Source: Acholoe squamosa
Lineage: Eukaryota > Annelida > Polychaeta > Phyllodocida > Polynoidae
Direction of reading: 5' to 3'
DNA: 64,000 nt
NCBI GenBank assembly: GCA_949317995.1
Contig: OX439044.1
Coordinates: 27,600,733 to 27,664,732 of the forward strand
Positions 33,300 through 45,400 of the stretch are shown one piece after another. The notes beneath the pieces are model-generated. The model had not been told where the DNA came from, searched no databases, and was given only the letters and a program-made list of their open reading frames with translations. Numbering within the stretch: position 1 is the stretch's first letter; every line of letters starts with the position of its first letter. The position numbers were made by a program, and so were the translations under genes.

Positions 33300-34165
33300 T
33301 ATATGTCTCAGGGCAAGGGGCCCTCAGGGTTCCCGTCACCGAAATTTGCTTCGGTTGGGTCCACAAGAGTGGTCCGAACATTTTTGGGCCCATTGTGGAC
33401 CCTTGACCTAGTAAGGTGAGCTAGCCCTCCGAGGTATCGCTTTTATATTGATATTGGATCAGTAAACCTTAAGGTCTGAGGGGAAAGAGCCCTCAGGGTT
33501 CCCGTCACCGAAATTTGGTTCGGTTGGGTCCACAGGAGTGGTCTGACCATTTTTGGGCCCATTGTGGACCATTGACCTTATTATGTGAGCTAGCCCTCAG
33601 AGGTGTCCCTTTTATGTTGACATTGGCTAAGGAAATCTTGAGGTCCAAGGGCTAAGGGCCCCAGTGGGTCCAGTCACCGAAAATTGCTTCAGTTGGGTCC
33701 ACAGGAGTGACCCGAACATTTTTTGGCCTATTGTGGACCCTTGACCTTATTATGTGAGCTAGCCCTCTGAGGTGTCCCTTTTATGTTGACATTTGCTAGG
33801 GAAATCCTGAGGTCCAAGGGCTAAGGGCCCCACTAGGTCCAGTCACCGAAAATTGCTTCAGTTGGGTACACAGGAGGGGCCCAAACATTTTTTGGCCCAT
33901 TGTGGACCCTTGACCTAATTATGTGGGATAGCCCTCTGAGGTGTATCTTTTATGTTGATATTAGCAAAGGAAATCTTGAGGTCCAAGGGCTAAGGGCCCC
34001 AGTGGGTCCAGTCACCGAATATTGCTTCAGTTGGGTCCACAGGAGTGGTCTGAACATTTTTGAGCCCATTGTGGACCCTTGACCTAGTTAGGTGAGCTAG
34101 CCTATCGCTTTTATATTGATATTGGATCAGTAAACCTTAAGGTCTGAGGTCAAAGAGCCCGTCTG
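33300..34165 (+). repeat. ~168-bp satellite, block 3
   Basis: Five monomers alternate between subtypes A and B, in the same orientation as block 2 and opposite to block 1. The right end fades into G-run-rich sequence; a last half unit (TAAGGGCCCTAGTGGATCC) appears at 34,367-34,402. Confidence 0.9.
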
Positions 34166-34666
34166 AGGGGGAGGCTAAAAAGAATTCACCCTCTTTTTAG
34201 CAAAAAAGCCCGCATACTACTATAGATGAAAAAGGGGTGCGAAAACCTTCCACACCTCTGGCGCGGGGGGCTCAAAAAATTTTGACTGCTGTTGAGGGGG
34301 GGGCCCTAAAAAATTTTCGTTCATCCGCGTGAAAAAAACACCCTGTTGATAAATAATGACCACTCCCTAAGGGCCCTAGTGGATCCAGTCACTGAAAATT
34401 GCTGCTGCAATTCCCGCTCTCGCTCTCCTGTGACCACCCCCCGCTCTCCCGTGACCGGCCCCCGCTCTCCCTAACCACCCCCCACTCTCCCGAGACGGGC
34501 CCACGCTCTCCAGTGAGGTGACTGTATTGTGGGAGTGTACTGGCAGTGTATAATAGTTATTTGAAGTTGCCCCCTGAGTAGTTCTAAGGTAGAGACAAGG
34601 TGGCACCAGCATCATGTTTTGACCCAGTTAGACCGTGATTCGACCTACTAGCGGCGGCCTCGAGGG
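34166..34666. other. G/C-run-rich stretch, no gene
   Basis: It contains half of a TTA-type MITE ending ATAATGACCACTCCC-TAA near 34,368, followed by a C-rich tract with repeats of CCCGCTCTCC (34,420-34,520). No gene was seen. Confidence 0.5.
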
Positions 34667-36152
34667 GGAAGCGATATTCGCACCTCTACGAGGTGCGTAT
34701 AACTGTCCTTATTTTCACCTCGGCGAGGTGCATATAATCGCCCTTATAGGCACCTCGCCGAGGTGAGAATAGCAGCACTATTCTCACCTCGACATGGTGA
34801 AGACAAAGTTCCTTATTTTCAACTCGAGGAGGTAGAGGTACAGCAGCCTGAGCAGGCCATACCAGGGGGGCTTCCCGGCCCCAAAATGGCCAAAATTTTT
34901 ACACCCCTCCTTTTGTTAGGGAGTGGTCATTTTTTAACAACGGGGGGGGGGGGGGGGTTGGTGGGTTTGGGGGGACAAAAATAATTCAGACCCCTCTTAG
35001 GGAGTGGTCATTATTCATCAACAGGGGGGGTGGTGGGTTTTCGCGCGGGAGCGCGAAAATTTCTCACGCCCCCCCTTGACGGCAGTCAAAATCTTTTGCG
35101 CCCCCCCCGCGCCGGAGACGAGAATTTTCACGCCCCTCTTTAATCTATAGTAGTGCGCGGGCTTTTTGGCTAAAAAGAGGGTGAATTTTTTAGCCCCCCT
35201 CAAGAAGGGTCTGAAAATTTTACGCCCCCCCCTTAAACCGACCACCCCCCCTGTTGATAATTAAATAATGACCACTCCCTTAGGAGGGGACAAAAAAAAT
35301 GTTGCCCCTTTTGAGCGAAAAAGCCTGCGCGCCACTAAAGAATAAAAGGGGGGCACGGAAAAATTTCAGACCCCTCCGAGGGGGGACGGAAAATTTTTTG
35401 TCGCGCACGCGCGGAATTTCGTCAACACCCCCTGTTGTCAAAAATTGATCATTCCCTTTCCAAAAAGAACTTTTTTAAGAAGGGTCTCAAATTTTTTTAT
35501 CCCCCAAAGCCACCCTTCTCTAGTAGGGACAAGTCATTTATTGCCAGCTTGGGGGGTTGGTGAAATTCCGTGCATGCGTGGCGAAATTTTTTCCGTCCCC
35601 CCTATGAGGGGTCTAAAATTTTTCGCTCAAAAGGGGCCCCCCTTAGAGGGGTCTGAAATTTTTTTGTCCCCCCAACCCAACCCCCCCCTGTTGTTAAAAA
35701 AATGACCACTCCCTTAGGGGGGTATGGGGAGACAAATAAATGTTGCCCCTTTTTTGCTAAAAAGGGGTGAAACTTTTAAACCCCCCTGCAAGAGCGCCAT
35801 CCTCCCCTTTTTATTAAAAATGACCATTCCCCAAAAACTTCAACATTTTTCAACCCCCCACCCCCATGGTTATTTGAAATTCCTTGCCCCCCCTTGCAGA
35901 TCACACCTCCTCGAGGTGTGAATAAATTTGCAAACCACACCTCCAGGAGGTGTGAATAAGAGCATACCTCCTCGAGGTGAGAATAAGGATTCTTATTTTC
36001 ACCTCGATGTGGTACCTCCTCGAGGTAAGAATAAGGATTCTTATTTTCAGCTCTATGTGGTACACCTCCTCGAGGTGAGAATAAGGCCACTGCTCGCACC
36101 TCGAGGAGGTGAGTGCTTATTCGCACCTCGAGGATGTGTGTATATCATCGGC
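34667..36152 (-). repeat. Palindrome-rich repeat element, copy B (inverted)
   Basis: Reverse-complement counterpart of 10,382-11,263. The ends (GGGAAGCGATATTCGCACC and CCGATGATATACACACATCC on the other strand) and the chain of CACCTC/GAGGTG palindromes correspond in order. It is about 600 bp longer because its centre holds nested TTA-type MITEs with many G and C runs (34,916-35,718, with an inner copy at 34,997-35,282). Confidence 0.78.
34997..35282. mobile_element. Inner nested MITE with GGGAGTGGTCATT ends
   Basis: TTA-GGGAGTGGTCATT at the left and AATGACCACTCCC-TTA at the right, 286 bp. It lies inside another pair of the same ends (about 34,916 and 35,718), so a copy probably inserted into an older relative. 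Confidence 0.6.
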
Positions 36153-38944
36153 CACCTCGAGGTCGGATCTAGCTAGTCACTGTGCGCGACTCAGTTAAGG
36201 ACTGAGTCGCTGGGACTGCCCTAGCTAAAACTTGCAGGTGCTCTAGAAACAGCAAGTTTCTAAGAATAACATTTGACAGAAACAAATTCCCAACAATCAG
36301 CTTGTAACATTGACAAGAGTACCACCTTAGTTTTGCTGTCTGTGAGTGGGAAGAGCATCTTTTGTTGGAAACCTTTAGATCGCACCTTTTTCCAAGGGTT
36401 GGCACATGCTGTGTGGGCTGCAACAGGTAGCTATCAGCAGGTGCATTTTCTGCCAGACAGGAAGTCAATCTCCACTCACCAAGCAGATTCTCATGGATAA
36501 CATTATTTCATGAATAACACCTCTGTTGTGAGACCTGAAACCACTTCCATCATGGCCGACCGTGGCAGCTAAACTTGATGTGAAGGCTAACAGATTTGCA
36601 AGAACCAAATAATCTGGGCCCCCGTATGAAAGGTTTCTAACAAAATGGCAACAAACATGTCTTAGGAAGCCATCCTTAACTTAAGATAGGTATGTGACTA
36701 AAAATTTCAAAAGCACCAGATCTCATAGTTTTTAGCACAGACCTTTCCGGAAATATGTTAGAAATAACATGCTTTTGGAATTATTATTCTAGGTTCATTT
36801 TTGGGTGAGTTATTGAGGTTTTTGTGAGACAAGGTTGGACAAATCTTTGTCTTAAAATTAAACTCTACAAAGAAGGATTGTCTGTGACCTTTAGCTACAA
36901 ATTCACCAATATTTTAAAAGAGATATAATATAGCAAATCTTACATTTTCTGAAAGCCTACAACATTACAGTCTCAGTGCAGTTTGAATGAAGCTGATACG
37001 ACCATTAGAATGAGAGATATGAATTTATGAAAATAAAAAGTTGTGAAAAATCATCAAAATTAGCTGGAATTAAAGATGGCTGATCCTAGAAACCTATGTG
37101 CTCATCGATAGATTTCCTTCAAATTTTGCAGAGATGAGGCTAAGAGTATGTACTTGCTGTTCTATATGTTTTTGTTCGACTTCCTAAGTTTTATCATGTA
37201 ATGAATGAGAGATTAATTAAACATTGACCTAATTAAGGTGCTAATTAATTAACTAATTAGAGTTCATACAAAATTGAAATACAAAATCAAAGGAAATCTT
37301 GTCTACTTGACATATAAAGTATCAGACACCTTATTCCTTGAGTATTTCTTAATATTTAAAGCTTATCACTGAGACCTTTCCCTGCATGCACCTTCCAAAC
37401 CAGTCACAGTTTTCTAGGACATGGTCCGCGCTCCTAGCAGCCCCTTCATTCACGTACCTACTTAAGAGGAAATTGACATAAAAAAAATTATGTCCTACAA
37501 TTCCAGCCACCTGACAAATTAGCCCTATGCAGGAAGCCTGACTCTCCCGTTAGGTAAGAGTCAGCGCCCGCCGGACAAGATCTAGCCGTCTCCGGTTTGG
37601 CCCGATGGCCGTTCCACTAGTAGGTACTTTACTAACGACACTGGAGGGGGGTGCTCAGAGCTGTCAAAATAGTGTGAGGTTTTTGTGGTTGCAAAAAAAT
37701 TGGTGCTTAGCGGGACTCGGCGCCGATCGGCGATTTCCATCACTACTCTACCGTTTTCGTGATGTTATTGGCACCATATTTGTAGAGCAGATCCTGAGCT
37801 ACATGTGAGCGAAATCTGGGCTCAAAAATTCCAATTTTTGACTGAATTATGGACAGTCAAAGTTGAAGGTAAGTTTTGATGTAACATAACATTGAAATGG
37901 TTATTCTGACAAACTAAAGACCCTCAAAATCATTTAGAGTGGGTCAAATAAAGCCTATATACGAAGTTTCATGCATGTAGGACTAAGGCCAAGGGTGTTT
38001 TTCTATGGTGATGTACAATGCAATCTCCGAGGATGGAGCTGCTCTTACCTGTGAGTCTGTATCACTCAATGTATTAGAATTGAAAAATCTTCGTTTTTGG
38101 GACTAATAATTGGTAAAATGTGATGAAAATAACAATATTTATGTAGAATTTATCATAGAATTTGAATCTCTTGTTGAATTCAACCTACTGTGCTTACATA
38201 TACTCGAAAATGGGTGTACAGATAAAAGAAAATCTCCACCCGACCCCGAGGGTTAGAAAGTGATGTTTTCTTTTTTTTGAATATTTCAAATGAGACATTT
38301 ATGCTAAAGCCTATTTGTTTTATCTTTAACATATCTATTGATGATTCCATTCTTATTTATTACTGCAGTCCAATAAAATAAATATTGTGATTGATGAATG
38401 TTTATTCAACCATGAATACATACAAATTGATTTATGGAAAGGTCATAACCTAGTTAAGAAGGTCACATTGAGTTAATTTAGATATTGATAAAACTGACTC
38501 CATTATTAGACTTAATGTTGATCAATGGAAGGTTTGATATGTTGTGGTTGACCACGTTAAAGTTAACCAAACGATGGGTTTTAGCTCCCAACCACCATCT
38601 CAAGGTCAAAGGTCATGACCTATTTCTGAAGGTCACCTTGAGTTAATCTAGAAATTAATTAAAGTGACTTTAATTATGAGGCTTTGTGCTGATGAATTCA
38701 AGGTTTGATATGTTCTTGCTGACCATTCCTGATATAAGAGTCTATACCAAATGAATGGCTGTTGCTCCCGTAAAGCAATTTCAATGCCAACCAAAGGTCA
38801 CTGCAAGGTCATCAAAAGGTCAAATCAACACATGCATTGTTTATTGTATAGAGCTGACTACCATGCAGTTGTCCTGAAAATTTCAAGTCAATACATTAAG
38901 AAATAAAGAAGTTATTGTTGAAACACTACTTAATTAGAGGATAT
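36153..38944. other. Intergenic stretch, no gene identified
   Basis: About 2.8 kb of mostly AT-rich sequence. The only frames of note are about 100 codons (for example minus strand 36,169-36,468) and resemble nothing I know. A short hairpin GACTCAGT...ACTGAGTC lies at 36,188-36,210. Two ~180-bp segments around 38,455-38,570 and 38,625-38,740 are related ('GAGTTAAT...GATA...CAAGGTTTGATATGTT'), an old duplication. Confidence 0.5.
38437..38822 (+). promoter_or_regulatory. Cluster of AGGTCA half-sites
   Basis: AGGTCA occurs at 38603, 38610, 38630, 38795, 38806 and 38817, with close copies near 38438 and 38460. At 38,603-38,621 two half-sites form a DR1 (AGGTCA-A-AGGTCA), and the second runs straight into TGACCT as a perfect inverted repeat. 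These are classical nuclear-receptor binding forms. They lie in a diverged repeat, so the role is unproven. Confidence 0.4.
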
Positions 38945-39309
38945 TGTAGGGGCCGGCGTCGTTGTATATATATTAGTGCCGTTCATCCGAGAGACGTGTT
39001 CGTGTGGTGCTTGTTCCTTCTATGCCAGCTAGGTGTCGCCTTGCTATACCTCATTGGTACAAGAGGGGGCAGCACCATGCCTCGCGTCCAGCTTCTACCA
39101 AGAAGCCGGGCGAGCGGCAGAAAGGGACTGGACCTGGTCCAGTCCAGACGCTCAATCTAACCTGCTGACCAGAGTTGAATAAAGTCCTACCCGAGAGGTA
39201 GGGGTTTCTGGGGCTTTGCCCAACCCGAACTACTCGTGTTGTGTTGGTATTTCTAGTGGTAAGCGAGCCAAAGAGCCACCCAACATATAAGTCAATACGA
39301 ACCATTACA
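38945..39309 (+). repeat. Element 2, 5' LTR
   Basis: 365 bp. TATATATATT near 38,965 may be the TATA box, and AATAAA at about 39,178 a poly(A) signal. An inverted repeat CTGGACC-TGGTCCAG lies near 39,129-39,145. Confidence 0.95.
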
Positions 39310-39472
39310 CTGGTGCCGTGACCAGTTGGTTCGGGGGTGGTGCGCGGCCACATTGGCCGAAAGCCTCGGGAAACCCGAAGCGGATCCCCCCAGCCCTGGG
39401 CTAGAGGGATTCGAAGAGGATGACGTAACATCCCAGCATCTGTTGTTAGACTGGAAACCCGGTCAACAACAA
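39310..39472 (+). promoter_or_regulatory. Element 2 leader and tRNA primer site
   Basis: TGGTGCCGTGA at 39,311-39,321 is complementary to the tRNA-His 3' end, one base from the LTR as in element 1. The leader to the first gag ATG is 163 bases, close to the 156 of element 1. Confidence 0.7.
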
Positions 39473-42412
39473 ATGTACAATCCAGAGGGTGTCAAGAGTG
39501 TTTTCTCGACACCCAGTCTGATGGACGGTGCCACCGGTGATGGCATCGTAAAACTGTATCCGGGTACACCTCAAACGAGAGCACCGGATACAGGATTATT
39601 TAGGGGGGTATTAAGACCCCCAACTTTGGACTTAAGCGATTGGTCCCAAGTTATAACTAGCAGACGCCAGCTAGGTCCTATTGTACCAGCAGGCTCAGCG
39701 AGCAGCTTGGGTACACCAATAGCACAAAGCCCTATGCAGCGTACTGCAACCCCCTCGGGAGCGGTACCAGAGGGAGCAAACAGGGTAGCCCCATTAATGA
39801 CATCGTCGGACCATGACAGCGACGATGGTAAAGCCATAACGGACCCACTGGTCCCGAAAGTAAATCCGAACACTGAGCCTCGGGATGCTGAACCGAGAAA
39901 CTCGGAAAAACATCACCTAGGCCTATCTTTGGACGAAGGCTTGTCTGACTCCATGTTTAACCCTGGAGGCAGTCGCAAGTCAATTTACGGACGTTGAATG
40001 GGCCCCGGGTATAAAACAACCTCGGCCTATTTGAAAGCCAAAGAACAGGTAGAGTTACAGGCTAAGAGGCAACATGAACAATTCATGGCGGCCCAATTAA
40101 AAATAGAAGAGGAAACTAAGTCTCGGATCGGAAAATTACGGTCCGTTGAGCAGGAGGCAATTCTAAAAGAATCCGACCTGAAATACCGTCTATCTTCCGT
40201 AGCCCACCAATTGGAGCGAAAGGAGAGAGACGAACGAGAAAGAGAGAAAAGATTGGCCGAGTTGGAACTCGAGGAAGCCAATAGACTCAGAGCAATCGAA
40301 AAGGCTAGAGCCGAGGAGGTTGCTAAGGCCCGGGATGTAAACAGACTACAATCCGAGTTGCATGCTATGGAGGAGAAGCTAAAGAAACTTCAACTCCGGA
40401 AGGCGGAGACAGAGGCCAAAATGGCCTCGGAACAAGCCGAAATCAGGAAAGAGACCAACGAGTACCAGAGGTCTCAGAAAGAGAAGGGTGAAAAGTACCG
40501 CCTACTAAAGGATACTTTTAAGCGAGAGGCGTTGGCCGCTCAAGAAGAACGAAACCGAGCTGTGGCGGAAAATGAAAAGATTCGATCCGAGATCTTATCA
40601 GAAAACGTACAGCTGAGGGAGGAACAGCGAAACCTGACCACAGATGTAGCTACCCTCACAATAAATAAGTCTGCTATGGAGAGTTATTTACAGGAGCAGG
40701 AGCAAGCGAATGCCCCTCCGGCGAGTAAGGATACAAACCCGAACTCGACGTTCGTTAAACAGGGTGACCCAGTCTCCTGTTCTACGCCGAAGCATCCGCA
40801 GTATAATCCCTTTGTCAATGACAATGCGACGCGGAATGTAGATCAAGGGGGAGTTTATATCAGAACCCAAGATAAGCATGGCCGAACTAGTAGAGTCCGG
40901 ATAAGTGAAGTCCCCATAGTCCACAATTTGGACCCGGACTATATACCCCGGGATGCCTCCGACAGTAGTGCGGAGACTAGTGGATTCCACATACAAGTGG
41001 ATCCGACCGACAGTGTGGGGTTGGGAGCTGGTAATGACAGCAGCCAACCCAATCCATCGAACGATGGCAGTCAGCCAGCGGGAAACCAGCCTTCCGGCGG
41101 CGGTTACCAAGGCGCACAAGGGGGGGGCAGTGCTCCGGGTACCACAGGCCCTAGTAGTACCTCGGGTACTGGCCCTACCCAGGGTGGTGCGGGCTATACG
41201 AGCCACAGTGGGTCACAGTGGACGTATACACAGCCGCCGCCACCACCTCCACCGGGCAACACGAGCTTCGGTGGTGTAGGGGGCAATCGAACCTTGAATG
41301 AAACCAAGGCGATTGAATGGAGCAAACAGCAATGCACTAGATTGATGTATGCTCACAATTCTGCCCGAAGGGTAGCCGTTATCCCTAGGGAATATGACGG
41401 TACTCGGCCATGGAAAAAGTGGTTTGAAGATTTCATCGACGTGATGAATTGTAATGGGTGGACCCCATACGAGGCCAAGCCGCATCTAGTAAGGTGTTTG
41501 AAAGGCGGGCCAGGCCGCATGGCTGTAGAGCAATGGCGGACCTGGTACGGCCTCGTTGGGAGTTTCGAGCAGTTAGTGGAATCTGCTAGCGGACTGTTAT
41601 GTAACATGGTCAAGGAGGATCCGATGGTCCGCTTTAAAAAACGTACTCAGAAGCCTAATGAAGCTTTCAGAGCATACGGCATGGAACTACATGCCCTGCT
41701 AAGCAAGGCCAGACCCGGTACAGAAAACCAGGACTGGTATATGGACGATTTGATTACTCAATTCGTCAAGGGGTTAAGAGACCGAGAGGAGCAGATTGCT
41801 GCAAGAGATGCCTGGAAAGAAGGTATAACATTGCACGGCATATTTAATGGTATAGATATGGCCGTGAAGAAGAGAACCATGCTAGCGGGTGACATACCGA
41901 ATGCCACTGGCTCGGCTCCTCTAGCATCGGTAGTCCAGCAGTCCGAGGCAAACACTACCTCGGACGACTTTGAGCTGATTGAATTCGAACAGGAGGACGG
42001 CACCTTCTGTTCGGTGCAGCTAAGGAAAAATGCTTCAGGTAGGAAATATATTCCAAGGAAGGCGTTTAACAAGCCAAGGGATTCTAGACCATCAGTCGAT
42101 GTCAAGAATAACCCGAAAGTTGACGGGAATGCCTCCAGGTCTCCCGTAAGCACTGATAAAGCGAAGGGTCAACCTCCGGATATGACCAAACTTATGGAGG
42201 ATATGTGTAAGAAAATTACAGATGCCCTCCAAGCCAGTCGGCAAAGACCCAGAGTGGATCGCCGAACGGTTAAGTGTTTCAGGTGTCAGGGCATGGGACA
42301 CTACTCTTCCGAATGTACCGCTGCTAAGCCGGTAATGGCTGCCTTCTACGAAGCCGAGGATAACGGCGAAGGAAGGGAGAACGCTGTAGATTCCACCGAG
42401 GTGGAAAACTAG
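39473..42412 (+). pseudogene. gag: Element 2 Gag with one in-frame TGA
   Basis: The first ATG of the frame is at 39,473. The frame is open except for TGA at 39,995-39,997, after which it continues in the same frame to TAG at 42,410. Parts are a Ser/Pro/Thr N-terminus, a long Glu/Lys/Arg coiled coil (about residues 180-415), a Gly/Pro/Gln linker, a capsid-like region (YDGTRPWKKWFEDF, LVRCLKGGPGRMAVEQW, QFVKGLRDRE) and the zinc knuckle CFRCQGMGHYSSEC. It is homologous throughout its capsid and knuckle to element 1 Gag. The TGA is one transition from CGA or TGG, so it is probably a late mutation. Confidence 0.92.
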
Positions 42413-42413
42413 T
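42400..42413 (+). promoter_or_regulatory. Candidate -1 ribosomal frameshift site, element 2 gag-pro
   Basis: The gag frame ends GTG-GAA-AAC-TAG. GGAAAAC lets the ribosome slip one base back into the pol frame, which is open across this point and lacks a nearby ATG. Position and sequence match element 1. Confidence 0.55.
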
Positions 42414-45400
42414 GGGGGTTGTGTCAACGGCATCTGATATGACCCCAAGGAAGAACGAATGCCAAAATGCTACCGGGGGCGAACCGGTGGAAGATTTCGA
42501 ATCAAATACACCTGGAGGCCGGGTGGCTGTGGGTGCGCACCCCTGCACCTCGGCCGGGGCCAGGGACCCTAGTGCTTATGTGTATGGGAGTGAGCATATG
42601 GAGGCGAGTGGCCGCACTGGGGGAGAGGAAGGATGGATCAAAGAGTTGATCCGAGTGTGTGGGACACGCCTTCCCCCAAGTCATCCGTGTCTGGAATTTT
42701 TGAGAGGGCTCGGATTGAATCTTGGTGATTCGGGAGACTTTCACCAGTTTACCAGTAACCCCTCTCCTTTAGGGGGGAGGCGGTGGTATGTACCCATATC
42801 TGTGGAAGGCCGGGTAGGAGAATTCTTAGTGGATACTGGAGCCAGCCACTCCTGTGTGTCCAAAAGATTCTTCGACTCGGTGGCCGGCAGCCATGAGAAC
42901 CTCAAAACGGGGGTAAATGCTTGCACAGCCGACGGAAGCAGTATGCGTACTTTTGGTAGGACGTTTATGCCTATCCGTATAGGAGGCAAAGAATTTGTTC
43001 TTTCGCCAACTATAGCAGAGGTTAGTGATGACGGAATCCTCGGACTGGATTTTGCAAGCTTATACGGGGCCGTCTTGGACCCGAGGGATGGTATGATGAG
43101 TATACGGAACCCGTATGGCTTGCATGTCCAATGCGTATTGAGACAGGTGTCTTCGGTTGCATCAGTGATACACACGGTGAAGATCCCACCGGGTACCACT
43201 TGCGATGTCCTTTGTGGCGGATCGATGGCCCAAAGGAATGAAACTGGAGTCTATGAACCCGATACGGTGTATTTGTCGAGTATCGGGTTGGACTCAGTGG
43301 ATACATTGGTGGCTAATGCAGCTTGGACTGTATTACCCATGACTAACCGAAGTGGTTCGGTGGTCTACTTGAAGCGAGGCGACAGTGTGGGTAGGATGAG
43401 TTCGGAAGAACACGTCGCCGAGGCTAAGTTCAATAAACCACTAAACCCTGTTAGTAAGCATCCTTTGGATGAAGAATTCAAAAAGCTGATTGATCAATCG
43501 GATCTACAGGATACGGAGGATAAGGACTGCCTAGCGAAACTCCTAAAAAAGTACGAGAGTTCTTTTGGTAGGGAAGGAGGACCGGTGGGTAGATCCGATA
43601 AGGTGTTGCACACCATAGATGTGGGCAACGAGAAACCTTTTAAAATCCCGTACCATCGACTTCCTCTCAAGAAGAAGTTAATTTGTGAAGAGGAAATACG
43701 TAAACAGTTGGACTTAGGGGTCATCGTGCCGAGCTCGAGTCCCTGGTCCAGCCCTGTGTGTATGACCACTAAGAAAGACGGTACTATCCGCTTTTGTGTC
43801 GACTACCGAAAACTGAACGGTTTGACAAAGAAAAACTCGTATCCCCTACCAAGGATAGACGAAACGTTAGATAGCTTGGGCGGGAACCAATGGTTCTGTA
43901 CCTTGGATTTACAATCCGGATACTGGCAGATACCGATGCACCCTGACGACATGGAGAAAACTGCGTTCTCCAGTCATATGGGGCTGTTCGAGTACAATGT
44001 CCTACCCTTCGGATTGTGTAACGCCCCCGCTACGTTCGAGGCCATGATGGAATCCTTGTTAAGTGACCTCTTGTGGAAGAAATGTTTGGTCTACTTGGAC
44101 GACGTGGTCGTGTTCGGCAAGTCGTTCAAGGAATGCCATGCAAATCTGCAATTGGTCCTCGATCGGATACTATCAAACGGTCTTAAACTGAAACCCAAGA
44201 AATGTAATTTGTTTAAGAGGACAATTACATACTTGGGAAGGATCATCACCTCTAACGGGGTGAGCGCGGATCCGGAAAAATTGGAAGCTGTAGAAAACTG
44301 GGAGAGACCCACGAGTGCTAAGGAGGTGAGATCATTCCTAGGATTTTGTTCCTATTACCGTGATTTCATACCGAATTACTCTCGTGTTAGCTTCCCCATG
44401 CAGTGCTTAGCTCACTGGACCCCGGGTAGGGCACGGGACCCATTCCCATGGACCAGCGAGCAAGAAGAATCTTTTAATAAAATAAAAGATTTGTTTAGGA
44501 ATACACCCATGTTGAAATATCCCACTCCCGAGGGACATTTCATCTTAGACACCGATGCAAGCAATGATGCAATTGGGGCAGCTCTCTCTCAGGTCCAAGA
44601 GGGAGTCGAAGTCCCAATAGCATTCGCTAGCAACACGCTAAGCAAGACCCAGCGTAATTACTGTACCACCAAGCGGGAACTTCTCGCGGTGGTGGTGTAT
44701 ACGAAGAAGTTTAAGCATTTCCTCTGGGGAAGTGACTTTACTTTAAGAACAGACCATTCATCTCTTAGGTGGCTCCTTAACTTTAAGGACGCCGAGGGGA
44801 TGATTGGACGATGGTTAGCTCATCTATCCGAATTCGGATTGGAGCATAAACACATCAATGCGGATGCCTTGTCGAGGCGACCTATCCGAAGGTGCCAAAA
44901 TGCCACTTGTGAAGACTGCGGAGCCCACAATGCTGTGGTAGCCGGGTTGGTATTCAATTATACCACCCCCCGTATCTCCTGGGAGGAGGCTGTATGTAGC
45001 TATCTCGATTGGTCCCCGGAGACCATCAAGAAGTTCTAACAGTCGGATCCCACCACTGCGCGCATGATGGAATACCTACGGTCAGGTATTAAACCGGCAA
45101 GGCCGCTAGTATCCCTAGAAGATAGGGAAGTGAGGCGATTGCTAGCTCAATGGACCGAGCTAGAGATCCGAGATGGCATACTATGTAGGTGAAAGACAAC
45201 TCCCACCAACAGTAGGCTGTTACAAATAGTGATACCCGCTCCGATGAGGAGGGATATCATGTATTATTGCCATGGCCATCAAACGAGTGGCCATTTCGGT
45301 AAGAGGAGGTCCATAGAGCGTCTACAAAGGCGTTACTACTGGCCCGGTATGAGAGGCGACCTGCTCCGGTGGATCGCCACTTGCCCGGATTGTTGTAAAA

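Noticed and set aside
10382-36152. A giant palindrome centred on element 1
   Set aside because: Only certain repeats are mirrored. The spacing and the sequence between them do not correspond on the two sides.
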